A DNA stretch of 25,931 nucleotides from Entrophospora sp. SA101. Lineage: Eukaryota > Glomeromycota > Glomeromycetes > Entrophosporales > Entrophosporaceae. Positions 1-10,307 of this stretch are shown one piece after another. The stretch is from contig CAUDNR010004267.1 of NCBI GenBank assembly GCA_958430865.1, positions 132,475-158,405 on the forward strand, written 5' to 3'. The translations under genes were made by a program, and so were the position numbers. Each line of letters opens with the position of its first letter. Position 1 is the first letter of the stretch. A model generated the notes under the pieces. The model searched no databases. It had not been told where the DNA came from and worked only from the letters and a program-made list of their open reading frames with translations.

Positions 1-163
1 GAGCGCGCAATAGAATAAAATTAATTATTGTGTTGAATAAGAATAGAAGGTTCTAACCGTGTAACAAATCATTTATTTATATGTGTGATTGATTGTATAT
101 ATGATCTAAACAGTGAGATATATATAATCAATCTACGGATCGATATTATTAAAATAGTAAGTG

Positions 164-197
<34 letters not shown>

Positions 198-1922
198 GCA
201 GATCAAGTGATAAAACCTGAATTACTCAGAACAAATAAATAAATTGTTCCAACAGTAATGATGATGACAACGACAATGACAACAACAATGATAATGACAA
301 TAATAATAATTTTGGTATTGACGCGCGCTCGCACGGACATAAACAAACATTATTTATTATTATTATATACATAAGGTCATCATCATCGCCATCCAATCCA
401 TCTGTTTACTTGTTTGTTCGTTTTTCTTATTTATTATCATCGTTGTCAACATAATTACGATAATATTATCATAATGAATGTAATTTTTTTCTTTGGCAAA
501 AGTTGTTTAATAATTAGCATTCGACAATAATGATGAAACGTGATTTTTTTAAAATAATATTTTAAGCAACGGCCATCTCCAATCACTATAAAAGCTCATT
601 TTCTGGGGAAAAAATCACCCGTAATTAGATTATGCACATCTGATGCTTCTTATGTAATGCTTGCTTAATCGAAAAAAATTTGTCCAGGATTTACCATAAT
701 TTTCATGATATTATTATTATTATTTGTTTATTTTTTATTTTTTATCATTTTTTTTTTTACAAAACAAACAAATGATTAAAAAATGTCAATCTTTGTTTAT
801 GTTATTTTTTGAAAATTAACTTTATTCATATTTACGCTTACTTATTTTGTGCACATTTTTAATTTTCAATTCGTCATAAAATTAAAGTACGAGGGGTTTA
901 AGAATTAATTAATTATTTTAAAGTTAAAACTTAAAAAAAAAATTTTGTGATAAAGAAACCATTTTGATCTGCTTTTTACATTCAAGACATACTACCAATA
1001 AAGCATTTATTGACTGAATTTTCCATTCACAAAAAAAAAAGTAATTAAAACTTTCTTAATAGATCATCTTCGGGCATTGCATATATATATATATATATGG
1101 ATGTATGTATAGGTTATCATATGGATTTATTATCATTGTAAATTGATGAAAAATAATGACGAAAAGTTGGTGATATTTCAATTAATTACACTATAATTGT
1201 CGGTGATTACCGCAAAACTCACATAAACAGAATATAATATATATAAATATGTATTGGTAGTATCGTCTTTCATGCAAAAAGGCTTTCCTTCGCTTTAAAT
1301 TTTAGTGGGATAATTTTAATGAGACCAATTCTCAAATTAATGATGAAATAGAGTTTTTTTTCTTATTTCACTAAATTGGTAAACACTATTTATTAATGCT
1401 ATTTGATGGATGCCAGCCATTATATAATTTTTATAGAAGTCTAAATCTGCAAAAGGTCATCATTATAACCATCAGTACCAGATCATCAATTATCAGATTT
1501 ATTATTGTCATTTAAATAATTAGTTAAATATATATGTAAGTTATCGTTTATAGAAAGAAGATTAATATATATATAATTTTTTTCATTATATTAAAGTTCA
1601 ACCTTGATAACAAAATAAGGTATTTAAAGACCTAGAAATTTTATTTTTCTGTTGAAAGATCAGTTCCACTTTTTAATAATAAATAAAAAATAAATAATCC
1701 AAATTATTTGGAAATTTACAAAAATCCGTGCTGTTAATAATGAATTGGCAAATAGTACAAACTAAGTAGGTAGTCTGTCGAATCTATTTTTTTGATCTCT
1801 CACACAAAAAACAATAATAATTTTTTAATTGTTTTAATAGATAAAAAAAAATCGCAATTTAGTGGCAAACAAAAGTAAATCATGATATTAACATGAAAAC
1901 AAAAAAAAAATCGTGTGGAAAA
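1..1922 (+). repeat. Block A, direct repeat copy 1 (about 1.92 kb)
   Basis: This segment matches 11328-13249 at a constant offset of 11327. The dinucleotide tract at 169-197 is the same length in both copies, and so are the homopolymers I compared. The only mismatch I found is at 201 (G here, C at 11528). It is AT-rich, contains an AC tract (169-197) and an AT tract (1081-1098), and no convincing gene was recognised on either strand. The match reaches the window edge, so the true left boundary is unknown. It runs straight into the reversed block B, overlapping it by four A bases at 1919-1922. Confidence 0.93.
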
Positions 1923-2078
1923 ATAATTGAAGATTTAATTAATCTCGCGCGTTTGGGGAAAAAATAGTTATTAATAAGGATAAAAAATTCCATCTCTTGA
2001 TATATTATTTTAACAAAAAAAAAGGTTTTATGACTGAATTATAAAAATAAACGATTATCGAAAATCAAAATTCATTAT

Positions 2079-2703
2079 TTATAAAAATGATGATGCATCA
2101 CCTAAAATAAATAATATTTTAATTCAAATAGTTATATGTGAGTAAAACGAAACTTTCTTGTATAAGGTTTATGACGTGTGAAATATTTTCATGCCTACCA
2201 GAATTTATTCTCCAAAGAATATCACGAAACATATTGGGAGATGGTGATGGTACGATTAAAGGATTATTATATTGATAATTATTAAACACATCTAATTTTT
2301 TTTAAAGTTAATTTACACCAATCAATACACACAAAAATTTTTACCCAAAAAAAAAATTACGTACTGTATGTATTTGGTTCCAACATATTGTTATTATTAT
2401 TGTATGGCATTGTAGCGGCGGTGTAATAATTTCCAATATATGATGATTCATCGTAAACATATGGAGGATGAGTATTTAATAATTCATTAAATGTATTACC
2501 ATTGTAGCTGTCACTACCAGAAGTCAACCTGTTGTTTTCTTCCATGGCTAAATTTTCCAAATATGATTTGTCGATAATTGGAACGGGTGGCATTGTTGGC
2601 ATTAATGTTGGCGATATTGAATAATTTATGAATTGTGTATCGATTAACATCGGAGTCGGTAGCATCGTTGACGCTGGTGATGATATCAATGACGAAGAGG
2701 AGG

Positions 2704-2758
<55 letters not shown>

Positions 2759-2859
2759 AATAGTTGTTGTCATGGGTGTTGATCCTGTTGATCCTGAGGT
2801 AATTAATGGTGAAGTCAATATTTCATTTGCAAAATATTGATCATGATTGCTAATAACAA

Positions 2860-2898
<39 letters not shown>

Positions 2899-3516
2899 CA
2901 TTATTTCCGTATGAATCTATTAAAAAAAACACAAATAAAAACAATTAGTTCAGGGACGATCTATCCTACAAATAATAAGTGTACAAATGTTCTTACTATT
3001 TTGTAGAAAGTTGTTTGTACTAGATATAATGAGATTATCATCTTTAGCATCTTCAACGATCCTATCATTATTGACTTCATCATTACCATCATCACACACA
3101 CCATTATTCAAGTCGTCAGCGTTCACGTTAATATTTAAGTTGACATTAAGATTTATTGGCTGGGTGATTTCAGATGAAGTTTTATTCGATAGACCGACAC
3201 GAAAATTAAGTTTTTCACAAACAACTATTTTATTGACTACCTTCTTCACTTTTCGTTTATGTGTGAGTGGTCGACCTTTAGGAGGCCCACGCTTTTTTTG
3301 TGGGACTAAAAATTCGCAACAGAGTTTAAGCCTTTGACATCTTTGACAGGTTGTGTTCCCCGTACATTTTACTTTCCTAATTTGGCAGTTCTTGCAAGCA
3401 TTTGTCACTTTACTTCGTGTCGTCTCTTGCTTCATATTATTATTTGTGGTATTATTGAAGTCGTTCTTGCTACTTTTTTTACTATTGATTTTAGTTATTC
3501 TCGGTTGTTTTTTCAT
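2079..3516 (-). CDS. Zn2Cys6 fungal-type transcription factor, left copy (spliced)
   Basis: This is a predicted nuclear DNA-binding regulator, identical in translation to the copy at 9495-10932. On the minus strand the exons are 3516-2997, 2916-2365, 2291-2199 and 2101-2079, giving 395 aa. Introns are 2996-2917 (80 nt, GTAAGA..TAG), 2364-2292 (73 nt, GTACGT..TAG) and 2198-2102 (97 nt, GTAGGC..TAG), and the frame stays open across all joins. If the last intron is retained, the protein ends at 2119 with 414 aa. The Zn2Cys6 cluster has cysteines 41, 44, 51, 57, 60 and 67 (C-x2-C-x6-C-x5-C-x2-C-x6-C). A lysine/arginine-rich stretch follows at 74-92, including KKRGPPKGRP, and probably serves as linker and nuclear signal. 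Asparagine and serine runs lie in exon 2. No fungal-specific middle homology region was seen, so the protein is short for the class. Target genes are unknown. Confidence 0.85.
2708..2753. repeat. Trinucleotide (TCA/TGA) microsatellite inside exon 2, left copy
   Basis: A pure GAT/ATC-type run encodes a serine stretch on the gene strand. The mirrored copy at about 10258-10303 has the same length. An antisense frame reads as poly-Asp and is a shadow. A second in-frame tract encoding asparagine lies near 2861-2896 (10115-10150 in the twin). Confidence 0.85.
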
Positions 3517-3677
3517 TTCTTAATATTGTATATAATTATTGACGATAAAAGGGAAAAAAAAGATGAGTTGGTTTTTGTTATTTTGTTAAGTGAAAGAGAA
3601 TGAATGTGTGGGTAAATCGAAATAAAAAAAATGAAAAATTATCGGCAATCAAAAAAAATCATCATTAAAGAGTATTT

Positions 3678-3685
3678 TTTATATA
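3678..3685 (-). promoter_or_regulatory. TATA-like element of the left Zn2Cys6 copy
   Basis: Minus-strand TATATAAA about 160 bp upstream of the start at 3516, identical to the one at 9326-9333. Assigned by position and composition only. In DNA this AT-rich such a match can arise by chance. Confidence 0.4.
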
Positions 3686-3711
3686 GTACCAAATTCCTAC
3701 TTTAAAAAAAA

Positions 3712-3763
3712 TTTTTATTTATTAAGAGTTTGATAAATTTTTATTTATTAAGAGTTTGATAAA
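3712..3763. repeat. 26-bp tandem duplication at the outer edge of block B (left)
   Basis: Two perfect 26-bp units lie at 3712-3737 and 3738-3763, each containing TTATTAAGAGTTTGATAAA. The inverted copy has the same pair at 9248-9299. Homology between the arms stops at the last base of the outer unit. Confidence 0.85.
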
Positions 3764-4522
3764 GTTTTATTATGTTCAACAAATAAATTAATTACTTCTG
3801 CCAAATTTGTTGTACATTTATTTTATTATTTTATATATTTTTATTTATTTATATGTTTAAAAAAAAAGTTTAAGATCATATTTCAATTTATTATTTTGAA
3901 GTTTCGTTAATTATTTACATACCTACCTACACATACATGTGCATTTTTCGTCTCTTTTTGAATATAATGAGCAAATTAATGGACACGCTCGATAATTCTT
4001 GATAAAAATAATCTGATTATTATATATCATAACTTTAATAATTACGTTTTTTTACAAATAAACAATTTTTTTGGCCCCGAGTAAATTTTCATAACATGTA
4101 AAGTATTTTGGCTGATTTTGAATCAAAAATAATAATATAATTCTCACTATATATATATACCGTGGAACTAATAATTAACGATGCATCTGTTTTTAGATTA
4201 GCAAGTGAGGTAGGTGACTGTCCAGCTAGTTTACATAATATTTAAATTTAGTATGTTTTTTACAACAAAACAATATCCATCTATTCAAGATTCACAGAAT
4301 AAACAAACATTTAGAAAACAACTTTATTCTATTCATTTACACACACACAACACATTCGCGCGCACACACACACACAATCATTTATTCATTCAAAATCTTT
4401 GACTCATAGTGTTAGAGGCACGTGAAAAAGCATCAACCGTCGTCGTACAACAGACAATAGAATAAATCGTACTAACCAGTGTGTAAAATAGAGAGGGCGC
4501 AAAGGGCCGTGTAACATTATTA

Positions 4523-4597
4523 ACCAATCAAATTTTGAATTTCTGGAAATAGTTTCTAAATTTATACTAGTTACACGACGACTGGTACTATATAACA
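4523..4597 (+). promoter_or_regulatory. Promoter-like CCAAT plus TATA cluster without an obvious gene
   Basis: CCAATCA begins near 4523 and CTATATAA lies near 4588, a spacing usual for a eukaryotic core promoter. The local sequence 4400-4600 is less AT-rich than its surroundings. Downstream, only a 20-codon frame starting with ATG at 4678 was noticed. It could drive a non-coding transcript or an unrecognised first exon, or be chance. Confidence 0.25.
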
Positions 4598-6607
4598 ATA
4601 ATTATATTCTAAACAAATTAAAACCTCATTTTTATTTTGTTGCCTCGATTAATAGTTGTTTTTCCGAGGTCACCAGGATGCAACAAAAAAAGTTTAGTGT
4701 AATATGCACAATGCGGACGATGCATGACGTGCTATTGTAAAATTTCTTATTTGGACAAATTTTGAGATCATTATCAATAATAGTAATAACGACGAACGAC
4801 GAGAGATCATGATATTTTAAAAAAAAATAAAATAAAATAAATGGCAATTTCTCATTTTTATTTAATAAAAATATTATTTGAAACTGTTTAAAGTGATAGT
4901 TTTGTTAAAAAATTTTTTTGCGTGGGTTAAAAATACACATGTATAATTGTTTTTTTTGGGGTTGAAATTGTATCTCGGAACAAGACGAAATAAGTCGGAA
5001 GGATACCGGCAATAAATGTTTGAAAAAAAGAATTTTAATCGGATAGATGGCTCAACTTTGTCTGCATACATTAAATGTTGTATCTAGGAAACAACAATCA
5101 GATAAAACAATGATTGATAAAACATTCTCATGATATTTGCTGATATCAATTTTATAATAATAATCATAGTATAAAATAATTATTTATTATTTATACTGAG
5201 TCAACAAAGAATATTCTTTGTAAAAGAAGAGTTTATCATTTAAAAATGAATCAAATTTAGGAAATTTAATCACAATTAAAATAGAATTAATGTTAGTCAC
5301 CCTTGTTTAGACTTTGCTGCTTATATTATATTACATCATAATTAACACAGCATCATTTTTTTTATATTATAACGAGATGTTGTGTGAGTGTAACTGCAAA
5401 CAAACATGCTAAGCAAAAAGACAACAGAAAACTAGAAAAAAAGAGGTTCGGTTTTCAGTGACACAATAAAAATATTTTTTAGGGGAGATTGATCAACTCA
5501 ATAACAAACGCGGTTTGACAGAAAAGCCCTGTATAACGCATTTTATCATGTAATAATGACTTCATATTATGATTATTTACCTTTATGTTGGTTTAGTTAT
5601 TGTGCAAAGCACATGGTAATGTCCAAATATGCTTTCGTTCGTCAACTTTCAACCTTGGAAAGTCTTGGTGGAAGAAGATAGTCCTCTCTTTAAACTATTT
5701 ATACATGGGTGACTTTTCTTTATTTGTTTTTATTGTTGAGAAGCAGATATTAATAACGTTAAAAAGATAAGCAAAATATATTTACTATTTGTTATTTAAA
5801 CAATACTTACTTGCTTGCAATCTCGGATGCTATATAATGTAGTGCTGTGAGATGCTATCAATTTCAAAGGGTTCCCAGAAATATCTCACTTTTTTATCAA
5901 TTATTATTGCTATTACAATACTATCATCAGATATTGTAGTGAAAAAGTTATGTAATTTAAACGTGAATAATAATGAAATATACTTGTAATAATATGGTGT
6001 TTATCAATAAAAACGAGAGTGGATGAAGAATCTAGTAAGTTTTTATTTGATTAAAATTTGATTAAGATTTGATTAGAGACTGATTAAAAATTGAAAAATA
6101 TAATATTAATTTAATTGAATTCAATGGATCACGTCCAATATATAGTGAAATCGTTGGTGTATAACGAGTAAGTCATATGATACTGTGTGGATTGTATAGA
6201 TCCTATATTACACACACATATCAAACTATATATTATTGAGTTTAAATTTTGAAATAGAATAAAATCAGAATTTAATATGAATAATATTCAATATACAATG
6301 AATGGTTGGAATAATAAGATAATGTGTGGGTCGTAAGACGATGTGACAACTTACTATATAGCAAAATCCTATAATATTTCATTAAAATTTGTTAAAATTT
6401 GAGAATATAATGTTGATGTAATATTTAACATTATTTGGTATAGCTTGTGTTTGATAGGTACGATGAATGGTGGAGGGAGATGTGGCGGTGTTGTTGTGAA
6501 ATTTATATATAGTGAGGGATCTATTATATGGCGAATTCTATTATATAGCTATATAGTGAACCGTATGGATGTGGTGAACAAACAAACGATTATATGATGA
6601 AGTTGAT

Positions 6608-6608
6608 T

Positions 6609-6653
<45 letters not shown>
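6608..6653. repeat. Compound TC/TA microsatellite
   Basis: A TC run of about 15 bases passes directly into a TA run of about 32 bases. The antisense frames across it read as alternating Ile-Tyr and Arg-Glu and are not real genes. Confidence 0.9.
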
Positions 6654-6659
<6 letters not shown>

Positions 6660-7376
6660 TATATAATCTATATATTTTTTTTTAAAAAAGTGCCGAAACA
6701 AATGCTTTATTACATCAAGTATCGGTTGTATTATAAATAATATACGATACGCATAAATACGCATAATAATAATTAACTGTTTTATATATACTCGTATATT
6801 CGGTAAGAAGATTCTTATTGCTCGTGCTGTAAATAATATAAATTATAATCTAAACGTTTCTATAATAAAATCTTAGATTTTTCACTTGACTTGTAACAGA
6901 CGCAACTCTTCATTATAATATATAATAATGCAAGTTTTATAACATATAATATAATATATGTAAATTCTATAAAATTACTCATTTAATCATTAACCTTGTT
7001 TTATTTTTAATAAGTTAATTTTTTTCTTTTGTCTAGAACAAACTTATTACTTCCTTGAATTTGTTGATGTATAGATAGATATAAGGAGAGATGAAGTCTT
7101 TACTATAAAAAAAAAAAAATATAGCAAATAGTTTTTTGTGTATTTTATTTTGTATTTGTATTCTTACCTTTTTGGGTAAATTGATTTTAAAATGGTTTTT
7201 TATTTTCTTTTTATATCAAATAATACACATATTTAACTATTTTATTATCCATCAAACCCCATCGATAAAAACTAGTATGAGAAATGAGAAATATACAAAT
7301 AAAAAAATAAAATGTATTATTTTTTTAAAAAAAAAAAAAAATAAATAAATAATTTTGTTTTTCCCCAATTTTTATA

Positions 7377-7490
7377 TTAAAATATCGTGATGTTTTCGAT
7401 TTTATCACAAACAGCACTAACCAACCGACCACCTTCTCCGACGTAATCCATTATGATAACAAACTGGTGTTGATTAGTAAACCATTGTGC
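7377..7490 (-). pseudogene. Coding-like fragment, unrecognised (possible transposon relic)
   Basis: The minus strand is open from 7490 to a stop at 7377-7379, about 37 codons. The composition is unusually complex for this region and includes the stretch MDYVGEGGRLVSAVCDKI. Upstream the frame is broken by TGA at 7491-7493. There is no support for a complete gene. I do not recognise the family. The fragment lies just outside the inverted-repeat element at 7776-8454, and a similar coding-like piece lies on its other side in the same orientation. Confidence 0.3.
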
Positions 7491-7775
7491 TCAATGAAAA
7501 TTATTATAGATTTTTTTGAATCATGCACGATTCAACTAACCAAACACCTAACGTTTTAAAGAAATCTTCTTTTTAAAACCTTCAATCAGGGAAGCTCTTT
7601 CCTAAAATGAAGGAGGATAAACAAATCATATCGAAAATGAACCGGTACTGCTTGCTAGACATACAGCCAAACCCAATGTTTAACATTTTTTACGTGAAAA
7701 ATAATAACATCAATCAATCAATAAAGAATTCGAAAAATTTAAAGACCCTGACCCTATGTTATTAGTGAAGCAACT

Positions 7776-8454
7776 ATAAATATCCGACCACCCAAGTTGT
7801 GTAACGTCAAAGGAAAAGAATCCTTACTAAAAAAGTAACGTTTTCTTAAATCAAAATCTATAAATTACAAAAGCTTCGAAAGGTTCGGTATGGTATTAAT
7901 GGAAACATTTACCAAATAAGGTCAAATTTCTTCATTGTAATGTATAATATTATTTCATTAATAAAATTTGCTCAACGTAACAGATCACATATATCCGCGA
8001 TATGGTGTTGGCATAAATTAGTTCGTGAAAAGGGTTTAAAAAAGTATCCGACCACCCCGTAATTTTATTATATAAACACTTAAATAAAGTTGACAAAATG
8101 CAAATTTTAAGGCTTTACGTTTTGTTGTCTATACTTGATCAAATTTTAACCATATATATTTTAAGTGGACTTATTTAATGATGTAATCCATGATTCGACA
8201 GAGTTTTGAAGGTTTTTACTAAGCTCAAAGTTTTATAAAAATCACGGAATTTTTTATCTAATTTAAAATTTTCATTCTAAATTCATTAATAATGCAAATT
8301 CGACGAGACTTTAAGTTTATATATATATGCAAATTAACTTTAAAAAACATGTTTACTTGATGCACCAGTCCCGGTTTGATTAATAAAATTTTGAACTGCA
8401 TAAGGCGTAACATTTACGATTATTAAAATGATCATCAGGTGGTCGGATATTTAT
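7776..8454. mobile_element. Terminal-inverted-repeat element, MITE-like (about 680 bp)
   Basis: ATAAATATCCGACCACC at 7776-7792 is repeated in inverted form at 8438-8454, a perfect 17-bp match. The interior has no long frame, so this is a non-autonomous element. A further direct-orientation copy of the inner motif (TATCCGACCACC) lies at 8045-8056. The structure may therefore be two nested elements, the inner one running from about 8044 to 8450. The core CCGACCACC also occurs at 7425-7433. A TA precedes the left end, but no clean target-site duplication was seen on the right, so family assignment (Tc1/mariner-like) is only a guess. Confidence 0.6.
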
Positions 8455-8459
8455 GGTAG

Positions 8460-8633
8460 TCAACAGGTTTGGGGGAGAGAATACCTGAAAAGGAAAGATG
8501 TGTGAGACCCATATGCGAAAACCAACCCACCATCAATCCTAACTGCAAGGTGATCGTCTGCACCGAGGTACACTAGTAAAACTTGTGTTGGACCTTCAAA
8601 GACCTTTAGATGTGCGTTCTGCAAATCAAACAT
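8460..8633 (-). pseudogene. 57-codon coding-like fragment, unrecognised
   Basis: The minus strand reads from ATG at 8633 to a stop at 8460-8462, and the stop is 5 bp from the end of the inverted-repeat element. The peptide is of normal complexity, for example QVLLVYLGADDHLAVRIDGG, and the DNA is much richer in G and C than its neighbours. Both features suggest former coding sequence, probably from a dispersed repeat. No family was recognised. A real small protein is possible but unsupported. Confidence 0.3.
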
Positions 8634-8639
8634 TTGTTA

Positions 8640-9247
8640 GAAAGGGTAAACGGAGCTCGCAATATACTTTTTTTAAAAAAAAAGTATAATAATATTACGG
8701 AAAAAATCACACGGTCTTTTTTTTTGTTTTTTTGACCTCGCTCAATATAGATAGTAGAAGCAATTAATGATTAATGATAGTAATAATAGTAAAAAAATAG
8801 ATTATTATTATATTATTATTACTATAATCCGTTTTATTTTAACTTTTAATATATACCAATTTGGTTTAGATTCAATTTTATATTTATTTTTGGGGAAGCG
8901 GTGGGAAAAAAGAATAATACAAATGAAGTAATTATTGTATTAAATAATTAATATTAAAATAATTTATTTTTATTTTTTTATAGGGTTGTTTTTTTAAAGT
9001 TTCAAGTTTCATAAAAAAAAATAATTAAAATTTAACAAATTTGTAGAGAAATGCGGAGAAAAGGTTTTAAAAAACGGAATAATAATAATAATAAAAAAAA
9101 AAAGTCTTAAAAAAAATTTTTTTTGGAAAATTGACATAATTTGACAACGATTTCTTTTTTAAAATATTCGAAACGAAATAATCAATTTTAAAAAAAAAAA
9201 TAAATAAATAAAATTTGATACGAAAAAAAATAAAATAAAATTAATTT
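8640..9247. other. AT-rich non-coding stretch upstream of the right regulator copy
   Basis: It consists of homopolymer A/T runs and AAT repeats with no gene. It is the copy-specific upstream region of the regulator starting at 9495. A segment at about 9106-9165 resembles 16455-16520. Confidence 0.6.
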
Positions 9248-9299
9248 TTTATCAAACTCTTAATAAATAAAAATTTATCAAACTCTTAATAAATAAAAA
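9248..9299. repeat. 26-bp tandem duplication at the outer edge of block B (right)
   Basis: This is the reverse complement of the pair at 3712-3763. It marks the second breakpoint of the duplicated block. Confidence 0.85.
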
Positions 9300-9325
9300 T
9301 TTTTTTTAAAGTAGGAATTTGGTAC

Positions 9326-9333
9326 TATATAAA
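9326..9333 (+). promoter_or_regulatory. TATA-like element of the right Zn2Cys6 copy
   Basis: TATATAAA stands about 160 bp before the ATG at 9495. The identical element lies at 3678-3685 (minus strand) for the left copy. Both are inside the duplicated arms, so the core promoter was copied with the gene. Everything more than 247 bp upstream differs between copies. Confidence 0.4.
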
Positions 9334-9494
9334 AAATACTCTTTAATGATGATTTTTTTTGATTGCCGATAATTTTTCATTTTTTTTATTTCGATTTACC
9401 CACACATTCATTCTCTTTCACTTAACAAAATAACAAAAACCAACTCATCTTTTTTTTCCCTTTTATCGTCAATAATTATATACAATATTAAGAA

Positions 9495-10112
9495 ATGAAA
9501 AAACAACCGAGAATAACTAAAATCAATAGTAAAAAAAGTAGCAAGAACGACTTCAATAATACCACAAATAATAATATGAAGCAAGAGACGACACGAAGTA
9601 AAGTGACAAATGCTTGCAAGAACTGCCAAATTAGGAAAGTAAAATGTACGGGGAACACAACCTGTCAAAGATGTCAAAGGCTTAAACTCTGTTGCGAATT
9701 TTTAGTCCCACAAAAAAAGCGTGGGCCTCCTAAAGGTCGACCACTCACACATAAACGAAAAGTGAAGAAGGTAGTCAATAAAATAGTTGTTTGTGAAAAA
9801 CTTAATTTTCGTGTCGGTCTATCGAATAAAACTTCATCTGAAATCACCCAGCCAATAAATCTTAATGTCAACTTAAATATTAACGTGAACGCTGACGACT
9901 TGAATAATGGTGTGTGTGATGATGGTAATGATGAAGTCAATAATGATAGGATCGTTGAAGATGCTAAAGATGATAATCTCATTATATCTAGTACAAACAA
10001 CTTTCTACAAAATAGTAAGAACATTTGTACACTTATTATTTGTAGGATAGATCGTCCCTGAACTAATTGTTTTTATTTGTGTTTTTTTTAATAGATTCAT
10101 ACGGAAATAATG

Positions 10113-10151
<39 letters not shown>

Positions 10152-10252
10152 TTGTTATTAGCAATCATGATCAATATTTTGCAAATGAAATATTGACTTC
10201 ACCATTAATTACCTCAGGATCAACAGGATCAACACCCATGACAACAACTATT

Positions 10253-10307
<55 letters not shown>

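Larger units (their letters stand above)
1919..3763 (-). repeat. Block B, inverted repeat left arm (1845 bp)
   Basis: This is the reverse complement of 9248-11092, with coordinates that always sum to 13011, so there is no net indel over 1845 bp. All parts compared were identical, including the long trinucleotide tracts. The arm contains the whole Zn2Cys6 gene, 247 bp upstream of its start, and the 3' flank. Its outer end falls exactly at the end of the second unit of a 26-bp tandem duplication (3712-3737 and 3738-3763). Confidence 0.95.
3764..7376. other. Gene-free AT-rich spacer between the two regulator copies
   Basis: No frame with recognisable protein features was found. Short open frames here are low-complexity or antisense noise. 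The segment contains a promoter-like cluster near 4523-4600 and CT-then-TA microsatellites at about 6608-6653. A stretch near 6046-6090 repeats GATTAAAATTT-like units. The AT-rich DNA from 6120 to 6570 has several loosely similar motifs such as TATATAGTGA. It forms part of the shared upstream region of the divergent regulator genes. Confidence 0.6.

Noticed and set aside
2628..2840. Antisense frame with a poly-Asp run (and its twin at 10171-10383)
   Set aside because: It is the complement of the serine microsatellite in the regulator exon; the flanking residues match no protein pattern.
2987..3603. Plus-strand frames opposite the regulator's first exon (twins at 9408-10024)
   Set aside because: They are shadows of the zinc-cluster exon; that exon has the clear motif and splice sites on the other strand.
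4214..5071. Four short frames in the spacer between the regulator copies
   Set aside because: Low-complexity, AT-driven frames of 62-71 codons with no domain and no consistent splice partners.
6549..6764. Frame with alternating Ile-Tyr and Arg-Glu
   Set aside because: Produced by translation of the TA and TC microsatellite.
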